A stretch of 37,808 nt of DNA. Origin: Flavobacteriales bacterium. GTDB lineage: Bacteria > Bacteroidota > Bacteroidia > Flavobacteriales_D > Sanyastnellaceae. Within the stretch, counting starts at the first letter, position 1. The number at the start of each line of letters is the position of its first letter. The stretch is from positions 1 to 37,808 of the forward strand of contig JAQWQB010000009.1 in the NCBI GenBank assembly GCA_029245065.1, in the 5' to 3' direction. Position numbers and translations under genes: made by a program. The notes beneath the pieces are model-generated. The model ran no database searches, had not been told where the DNA came from, and saw nothing but the letters and a program-made list of their open reading frames with translations. Of the stretch, positions 32,573 through 37,808 are shown piece after piece.

Positions 32573-33920
32573 CGAGCCCTTCAAGGAGGAATATTGGCAA
32601 GACGCCCTTGGGGTGCTTGAGCAAGAAGAGCGCAAAGCGCGAAGAAAGAAGGTAGTGCCTTTGTTCTTCAGCATCGCGGCACTCATTCTTGTTGTTTTTG
32701 CCGTTCGTTACTATGTGAGCCCAACATCTGTGGAACGCGCTTCAACCGGCACCATCCAAGGACCGCAAACCAATAGAACTGTAGACGGTCAAACGAACAA
32801 CACTTCAACGAACGAAACAGCGGCGGAAACTACGCAGCCTAATGACACCGCTGCACCGGCCAACAGCCGCTACTCAGACAATTCGGAAGTAGAGAATACC
32901 AGAGCCGTTACACCAGAGAATGATCAATTAACCCCAGAAGAGCAAGCGGTAGATGAAGCATTGACCGCTGATGACAATAGCACTAAGCAAGACAACGAGG
33001 AAACAAGCAGAACGGAAGAACAAAACGACAACCTAGAAGCATTGGAAACTGCTGACAACGATTCAGCAAATACGGAAGAAGAGTACCCTCAGGACCAGTT
33101 GGACCCAGCTGATGTTGAAGACACGGTAGACCATACGCCAGGCGGAGACCCACTAGAGAGTATCTTGAACCAAACCTCTCCAGAATTGCCAGCCATTTCG
33201 ACTATTCAACCGGGCTTTGGGTTCGCAAATGCCGCCATCAAACCGGTAGTTCCTGCTCGTTTAGCAACAAGTGAAGGGAAGATTTTCAGCCTCCATTTTG
33301 AAGACAAACACAGAGAATTCCTTCGCCTTCCAACAATGTCGACCCCAATTACCCTATTTGTTGGGAACGCATTTGCTCCTGGCTACGGTTCACGAAAAGC
33401 AAGCCATTGGAACCCACAAGCAGGAATTGCATTGGAGCACCGAGTTGAAAACAACTTGTGGTTCAGAGTTTCAGTTGGCGGACAACAAATTTCGCAGACG
33501 TTTGCATCTAAGAGCTACCTAGAAGAGCAAGCGAGTTTCGGATATGAAGCGCTTGAAACACGTATTTCAACAGATAGGCTTTACCTCTTGGATGTTCCTG
33601 TTGGCCTGGTATGGGACGCCTTCATGAGACATTCCTTTATTGTAGGTGGTGGTATTGAGGCCATTGTGCGAACAGAAAACACCCTTGAAAAGAATAAAAT
33701 CGATGCGTTCGGCACAGAAAACATTGATTCAGAGTCATCGTACGGTTACTTAACCGGTTACAACCCGATTATGTATAACCTGAACATTGGCTATAGGTAC
33801 AAATTTTCGAAACGAAACTCATTGGACATTGTTGCGTCTACCGGTTTTCACGAAGTCAACCAAATTGGAACCTCCAAGAATGGTCGAATTTCAGTTCGAT
33901 ATAATTTCCAAATCAAATGA
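32553..33920 (+). CDS. Putative transenvelope anti-sigma protein: inner-membrane helix plus outer-membrane beta-barrel
   Basis: A 455-residue protein with an unusual layout. Residues 1-33 are charged and cytoplasmic in character (KEEYWQDALGVLEQEERKARR). One membrane helix lies at about 34-54 (VVPLFFSIAALILVVFAVRYY). Residues about 57-200 are a low-complexity Asn/Thr/Glu/Asp/Gln linker. Residues about 240-455 show alternating strands with aromatic ends (LWFRVSVGGQQISQTF, LYLLDVPVGLVWDAF, MYNLNIGYRYKFSKRN, ISVRYNFQIK) like PorT-type outer-membrane barrels. The gene overlaps the sigma-factor gene by 20 bases, which points to an anti-sigma role for the short N-terminus. No classical anti-sigma domain is recognisable. 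It overlaps the next gene by ATGA. Confidence 0.72.
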   Translation: MEEHQHNEPFKEEYWQDALGVLEQEERKARRKKVVPLFFSIAALILVVFAVRYYVSPTSVERASTGTIQGPQTNRTVDGQTNNTSTNETAAETTQPNDTAAPANSRYSDNSEVENTRAVTPENDQLTPEEQAVDEALTADDNSTKQDNEETSRTEEQNDNLEALETADNDSANTEEEYPQDQLDPADVEDTVDHTPGGDPLESILNQTSPELPAISTIQPGFGFANAAIKPVVPARLATSEGKIFSLHFEDKHREFLRLPTMSTPITLFVGNAFAPGYGSRKASHWNPQAGIALEHRVENNLWFRVSVGGQQISQTFASKSYLEEQASFGYEALETRISTDRLYLLDVPVGLVWDAFMRHSFIVGGGIEAIVRTENTLEKNKIDAFGTENIDSESSYGYLTGYNPIMYNLNIGYRYKFSKRNSLDIVASTGFHEVNQIGTSKNGRISVRYNFQIK

Positions 33921-35014
33921 GAAAGGTCCTTTTATTTTCGATCAGTTTGGTCTTGTTCGGCTGCGTGAAGCCCGAACCTGAAGAAGTGGTTTCCCTTCCA
34001 TCTCATTTTTCCCTTGAAGGAACCTTGAATGGAGAAGCGTTTAATATGACGCCGGGAGAAAACGGATTTTACTTGTTTACAGATTTGGCTGACCACAATC
34101 AAGGACGTGTAGATTTTTCGGCAACGTCTGCTCATTTGACAGATGATTTGGCGCATTGGATTTCCTTCGAGCTGATTATGGATGGAGATGAAGATGACTT
34201 CTCTGAAGACCTTATTGATGACATTGAAGAAGGGGAGTTGGCGATAGGGATGGAGCCGTTGGAGGAATATGACGTGGTTCTTTATTCTGATAATGATTTT
34301 ACCTTTTGGTCACTAGATGACGAAGTTGTAGGAGAGGGAAATGAGTTCGAATTCGGGTCTTTGAACACGGAAACGATTACGTGCTCTACGCTTGATTGCT
34401 TGAATGAAATTGGAATATTTCCGACAAACGTTATTGATTGCACATCTAGCCCTACGTTTAATGTCATTAACATTGAGCAACTCGAAAATGGATTATTTGC
34501 GTTGTATCCACCAGAAACGAACAACGAAATGGATTTCTTGGCTTGGGATGTGAATGGTGAGACTTACAACACTTTTGGAAACGAACCTCTCTTGGTAGAG
34601 GCGCCAGGCTCGGGAGTCTTAGATGTTCTGCTATTGGGGGGGGGGGTACAAAGCAACCCGTATTTTGTTGTGCAATCTTTTGTTGGTTTCATTGGTGATT
34701 GCTCATTTCCATGGATTGAATCAGGTATTATCTCTGAGGAAGAACCAATCATGCGCGTTACGTATTACAATGGAAACGGGCAGCTTTACACGTCAGAACT
34801 TATGTGTGACCCGGATGTTGATCAGCTGAACGACGCGTTCTTCGAAGTGCTTTCAATGGAAGATTTTAGCGCGAATGAAAACGGCTTGCCAACAAAGAAA
34901 ATGACTTTTTCGACCAAATTATTGCTGAAGACAGACCTCGGAAACCCGTTTGGCGAAATCTTGGAGTTGGAAATTGAAGAAGGTTCTGTCGCATTTCCGT
35001 ACCATACAGACTAG
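33917..35014 (+). CDS. Uncharacterised lipoprotein with an 11-G tract
   Basis: A 365-residue protein with a lipoprotein signal (MRKVLLFSISLVLFGC, Cys16). I do not recognise the family. It is acidic (ESLxDD-type stretches such as DGDEDDFSEDLIDDIEEGE), beta-rich, and contains four cysteines beyond the lipobox (CSTLDCL, VIDCTS, GDCSF, LMCD). The start overlaps the stop of the barrel gene by 4 bases, so it belongs to the sigma-factor operon. At 34636-34646 there are eleven consecutive G bases encoding LGGGV at about residue 240. Loss or gain of one G would change the frame and end translation at 34829 or 34698 respectively. It ends 3 bp from the convergent acyltransferase gene. Confidence 0.7.
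   Translation: MRKVLLFSISLVLFGCVKPEPEEVVSLPSHFSLEGTLNGEAFNMTPGENGFYLFTDLADHNQGRVDFSATSAHLTDDLAHWISFELIMDGDEDDFSEDLIDDIEEGELAIGMEPLEEYDVVLYSDNDFTFWSLDDEVVGEGNEFEFGSLNTETITCSTLDCLNEIGIFPTNVIDCTSSPTFNVINIEQLENGLFALYPPETNNEMDFLAWDVNGETYNTFGNEPLLVEAPGSGVLDVLLLGGGVQSNPYFVVQSFVGFIGDCSFPWIESGIISEEEPIMRVTYYNGNGQLYTSELMCDPDVDQLNDAFFEVLSMEDFSANENGLPTKKMTFSTKLLLKTDLGNPFGEILELEIEEGSVAFPYHTD
34636..34646. repeat. Homopolymeric G11 tract in the lipoprotein gene
   Basis: Eleven G residues in a row within a coding region that otherwise shows no such runs; the next longest G run I noticed in the window has seven (9413-9419). Such tracts are typical of slipped-strand phase variation. They are also prone to sequencing error, so the length should be verified. 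Confidence 0.9.
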
Positions 35015-35017
35015 CCG

Positions 35018-36169
35018 TTAAATGGCAGAGAATCGGTCTTTCAATTTCAAAAATGGCCTTTCGAGCAACCTGAAACTGAGCTTCGCTAAGACAATTGTTA
35101 CAAGCAAACTAGCAAAAGACTCCAGCACGAGAACCTGCCACACAGCTGTGTTCAATGCAGCTTTTTTCGTCAAGGTCGTAACCACCAATATGCCTACAAA
35201 ATGAAGGCAGTAGAGTCCGTATGAGATTTTTCCCAAATTGGTCAACAGGGCGCTTCGCCCCAACTGAAAAAGCCGCTTCCTCACATAGGTTTGGTCGAAA
35301 ATTACCCCCAGAAACAACAACGCAATGATTGAACGCTCGAACACGGCAATGACCGGAGAACGGAGCAGTAATTCAGACCTAAAAAAGAAAACGAGTCCAA
35401 CAGCCATATAAAGGATCACTACATGCCACTTGGCAGCTTCTTCCACCCGTCTGCGAAAACGGGATGAGGTGGCAATTAACCACGCCCCAAGCGCCCCAAT
35501 TGCCATGTCGCCAATGCAACTCAGTGTGTGCAGTTCATGCATGTTGTAGGATGGATTAAACCACCTAAAACCCCAACTTACAAGGATGATGATTAGGAAG
35601 GCTACCCAGTATTTTCGAATTGGAAGGAGGGCTAAAATCAAAGGCCAAACCAAGTAGAATTGCTCTTCAATGGCGATGCTCCAAAGGACCCCTAGAATAG
35701 ACGCGTCGGGAAGTCCATTCCAAAGCAAGTCGAAGTTGTTCAAGAAAAAGAGGTAGAGCAGTGGATTGGCTGTTTCGTTGGGGACTTCGCCAAACAGGCT
35801 TTTCAAAAGTGGAAACACAAGAAAGCCAAATGCCACACATCCGTAGAACAGCGGCCAGATACGCAGCACACGGCGCATCCAAAAACGACGGACGTGAATT
35901 TTACCTTGCTTTTTTCGCTCTGCGATGAGCAAATAAGTGATTAGAAAACCGCTCAACACGAAAAAGAAATTTACGCCAAGGTTTCCGTTTCCGAAGACTC
36001 CTTTTTTGATGAACTGATAGACTGGGGACGATGTGACGTGGGCAAATTCAGTTGAAAAACTGTGGTAAAAGAATACCGCAAGAAAGCTCAGAAAACGGAG
36101 TGCATCGAGATTTTCAAAGTAAACAGGCTTCTTTTCGCTCATTGTTGCAAGTTCGATTATTTCACTCAT
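35018..36169 (-). CDS. Acyltransferase-3 family membrane protein (OafA/YrhL type)
   Basis: A 383-residue membrane acyltransferase with about ten helices. The N-terminal helix holds the conserved LDALRFLSFLAVFFYHSFS (catalytic-type His36). It is followed by NLGVNFFFVLSGFLIT, the arginine-rich RRFWMRRVLRIWPLF, and SIAIEEQFYLVWP. Proteins of this family move acyl groups, often acetyl, from the cytoplasm onto polysaccharides, lipids or peptidoglycan at the outer face of the inner membrane. The substrate cannot be predicted. The ATG at 36142 (MSEKKPVYFENLDALRF) is an equally good or better start, since the family often begins near there. It is convergent with the lipoprotein gene and divergent from the MscS gene. 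Confidence 0.9.
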   Translation of the reverse strand: MSEIIELATMSEKKPVYFENLDALRFLSFLAVFFYHSFSTEFAHVTSSPVYQFIKKGVFGNGNLGVNFFFVLSGFLITYLLIAERKKQGKIHVRRFWMRRVLRIWPLFYGCVAFGFLVFPLLKSLFGEVPNETANPLLYLFFLNNFDLLWNGLPDASILGVLWSIAIEEQFYLVWPLILALLPIRKYWVAFLIIILVSWGFRWFNPSYNMHELHTLSCIGDMAIGALGAWLIATSSRFRRRVEEAAKWHVVILYMAVGLVFFFRSELLLRSPVIAVFERSIIALLFLGVIFDQTYVRKRLFQLGRSALLTNLGKISYGLYCLHFVGILVVTTLTKKAALNTAVWQVLVLESFASLLVTIVLAKLSFRLLERPFLKLKDRFSAI

Positions 36170-36280
36170 TTCAGCGGTTTTAGGGCGAAGAATCGTGTTT
36201 TTAGGCTCTTTTTCAATTGAAATGTGACGAAAATGAAACGTTCACGTCAGAAAAGCACAAAACCATAACGACAAATAATT

Positions 36281-36346
36281 ATGGAAACGATTACATCATC
36301 TATTGGGTCACTTTATGATACCATTGCCACAGGAATTGGGGATTGA
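36281..36346 (+). other. Likely frameshifted first codons of the mscS-type gene
   Basis: From the ATG at 36281, 21 codons encode METITSSIGSLYDTIATGIG followed by Asp, then TGA. This is a typical first segment of short Bacteroidota MscS proteins. The rest of the channel continues in the -1 frame from the GGGG run at 36338-36341. One extra base there would join the two. Confidence 0.6.
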
Positions 36347-37101
36347 AACTCATTGGTGCATTAGTAGCGCTAATAATTGGGTTGTGGCTCATTCGCTTTT
36401 TAGTGAAAGCAGTAGCAAAAGCGTTTGAAATTCGCAAAATGGACGCAACACTTAAGCCGTTTCTATTGACAGTGATAGGCTTTGGTCTGAAAGCACTCTT
36501 GTTCATTACCATCGCCGGAATTGTAGGAATTCCAACCGCTTCATTCGCAGCACTTATTGCAGGTGTTGGTATTGCTATTGGCGCCGCATTTAACGGATCT
36601 TTGGGCCATTTGGCCAGCGGTGTGATGTTATTAATCTTCCGTCCCTTCAAAGTCGGTGACCTCATTGAAACGAATGGAACGCTTGGCTTCGTTAAAGAAA
36701 TTTCAGTTTTCGTGACCGTGCTTGAAACGTTCCAGAACAAAACGGAAATCATTCCCAACGGAGCGGTGACAGCAAATAAAATTACCAACTACACAACCAT
36801 AGGTAACCTGAGGGTAGACATGCCTTTTTCAATCCGCTACGGAGCTGATATCGAAAAAGCGAAAGCGATTGTATTGGACGTCTTGAAGGGCGATGGTCAG
36901 GTATTACAAGACCCAGCACCTCGCGTAGCTGTTAACAGTCTGAACCAAAGCGCTGTTGAATTGGTAGCCCTGCCATACTCATCTGTAGAAGGGTATTGGG
37001 ATGTTTACTGGGATACACGTCAACGCATTGTTGAAGCATTAGGAAATGCAGGATTCCAGGCTCCATACCAGCAAACGGTTGTAACCATGAAACAAGCTTA
37101 A
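36343..37101 (+). CDS. Small-conductance mechanosensitive channel (MscS family), start region apparently frameshifted
   Basis: From the TTG at 36343 the protein has 252 residues. It has three membrane helices at about 3-25, 38-58 and 63-95. The pore helix carries the Ala/Gly pattern IAGVGIAIGAAFNGSLGHLASGV, followed by the MscS beta domain (FRPFKVGDLIET, NGTLGFVKEISVF, TEIIPNGAVTANKITNYT) and the C-terminal alpha/beta domain. The channel opens under membrane tension to release solutes on osmotic downshock. The chosen start lacks the usual short N-terminal segment, which is visible one frame away from the ATG at 36281. A real frameshift mutation, a sequencing error at GGGG, or genuine use of the TTG are all possible. 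Confidence 0.82.
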   Translation: MKLIGALVALIIGLWLIRFLVKAVAKAFEIRKMDATLKPFLLTVIGFGLKALLFITIAGIVGIPTASFAALIAGVGIAIGAAFNGSLGHLASGVMLLIFRPFKVGDLIETNGTLGFVKEISVFVTVLETFQNKTEIIPNGAVTANKITNYTTIGNLRVDMPFSIRYGADIEKAKAIVLDVLKGDGQVLQDPAPRVAVNSLNQSAVELVALPYSSVEGYWDVYWDTRQRIVEALGNAGFQAPYQQTVVTMKQA

Positions 37102-37110
37102 GTCTAGAGT

Positions 37111-37140
37111 GGAGTAGAAAACTACTCCTTCTTATTCCTT
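37111..37140 (+). terminator. Terminator after the MscS gene
   Basis: GGAGTAG (37111-37117) and CTACTCC (37122-37128) form a 7-bp stem with an AAAA loop, followed by the T-rich TTCTTATTCCTT. It separates the MscS gene from the convergent SUMF1-like gene. Confidence 0.75.
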
Positions 37141-37808
37141 TATGATATACACACAACGGAAGCCTAACCAATGAGTTGGGCTTTCGTATGCAATAGCCTT
37201 TTCGGATTGGCTTTCAGCAGATGTGTGGAAAAAGGATCCGCCTTTTGAAACACCCTCTTCAGCAATCCTTTCGGCCACATTTCCGAAGAGGTTTTGCATG
37301 CCGAACGAATTCTTCACACCCTGTGTTGCAGGGCTCGTGATTCGAGCCTCTGAAGAGGTTTGGATGTTGAAGTCTTTCACGTTGTAAGGCATGTCTTCGC
37401 TGGTGAAAGAAGACTTGCTCTTGCGAACAGGTTTTTCATTTAAAGGTGCGTTTGCCACCAGTTCCCATTCCGCTTCGGAAGGCAGACGGTATGCTAGCTC
37501 AGGCATTTTGTAGTTTTTCTTCTTCGCATGCTGAATAGCTAGCATTTCTTTCACGCGCTCTGTTCGCCAAGTGCAAAACTGTTGTGCTTGGTTATACGAA
37601 ACACCAACTACCGGGTAGTTATGGTAAGCGGGGTGGAAGAAATAGAGCCTTGAGAAGGGCTCATTGAAACCAGTAAACACAGATGAGTCAGGCAATGAAG
37701 CGAGGTATTCAGGGGAATTATCGCCGTAATTGTTCTTCATCCAAGTCGTGTATTCTAGCCAGTTGAACGTAGTAATTTCAGTCTGATCAAAGAAAAGGGA
37801 ATCCGAAA
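37132..37808 (-). CDS. SUMF1/formylglycine-generating-enzyme-fold protein, GldJ/GldK-like, C-terminal part
   Basis: The open frame continues through the right edge, so this is the C-terminal part, about 225 residues. Visible family segments are FFDQTEITTFNWLEYTTW near the edge, then YPVVGVSYNQAQQFCTWRTERV, AYRLPSEAEWE, FGMQNLFGNVAERIAEEGV, SKGGSFF and WLGFRCVYII. These are the standard sulfatase-modifying-factor fold landmarks. In Bacteroidota the fold is used by the lipoproteins GldJ and GldK of the gliding and T9SS machinery as well as by other proteins. The part seen does not settle which. The catalytic cysteine pair of true formylglycine-generating enzymes is not visible. Confidence 0.8.
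   Translation of the reverse strand, partial: SDSLFFDQTEITTFNWLEYTTWMKNNYGDNSPEYLASLPDSSVFTGFNEPFSRLYFFHPAYHNYPVVGVSYNQAQQFCTWRTERVKEMLAIQHAKKKNYKMPELAYRLPSEAEWELVANAPLNEKPVRKSKSSFTSEDMPYNVKDFNIQTSSEARITSPATQGVKNSFGMQNLFGNVAERIAEEGVSKGGSFFHTSAESQSEKAIAYESPTHWLGFRCVYIIKE

Overview
The window looks like chromosomal DNA from a Bacteroidota member, most likely a marine or aquatic Flavobacteriales of the Cryomorphaceae/Schleiferiaceae sort; that family placement is a guess from gene style. The phylum call rests on five proteins with type IX secretion system (T9SS) C-terminal sorting domains (three type A, two type B), two PorP/SprF outer-membrane partners, DUF4175, Bacteroidota promoter motifs (TTG, about 19 bases, TAnnTTTG), and few Shine-Dalgarno sites. 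I saw no tRNA, rRNA, CRISPR array, transposase or phage gene.

Layout. 1-1895: start of a TlpA-like lipoprotein, cut by the edge, then an ALDH7-type aldehyde dehydrogenase with its own promoter and terminator. 2059-8182: a tight minus-strand operon DUF4175 - RsbW-like ATPase - ybeY - mnmG. Two 16-bp parS-type ParB sites lie directly on either side of mnmG, which suggests the window is in the origin half of the chromosome. 8287-13476: two divergent T9SS type A surface proteins. 13561-19304: housekeeping genes (DUF502 membrane protein, EamA transporter, hemW, an M1 aminopeptidase lipoprotein, a biotin carrier protein).

19441-29982: two consecutive cargo-plus-partner modules. Each is a type B T9SS protein followed, with overlapping stop and start codons, by a PorP/SprF protein. 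The second cargo is a 2540-residue SprB-like protein with about 26 repeats of about 78 residues. By analogy with SprB/SprF, each PorP/SprF protein probably serves the cargo just upstream of it.

30008-35014 is the least conventional region. A gene-free 477-bp stretch carries three copies of an imperfect palindrome. It is followed by a secreted protein made of six Kazal-like six-cysteine domains joined by very acidic, Trp-rich linkers. Next comes an overlapping three-gene set: an ECF-type sigma factor, a protein with a cytoplasmic tail, one inner-membrane helix, a long disordered linker and a C-terminal outer-membrane-type beta-barrel, and a lipoprotein whose gene contains an 11-G tract. I infer that this could be an envelope-spanning signalling locus, possibly with phase variation. 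This is a hypothesis.

35018-37808: an acyltransferase-3 membrane protein, an MscS channel whose first codons appear to be out of frame, and a partial SUMF1/GldJ-like protein cut by the right edge.
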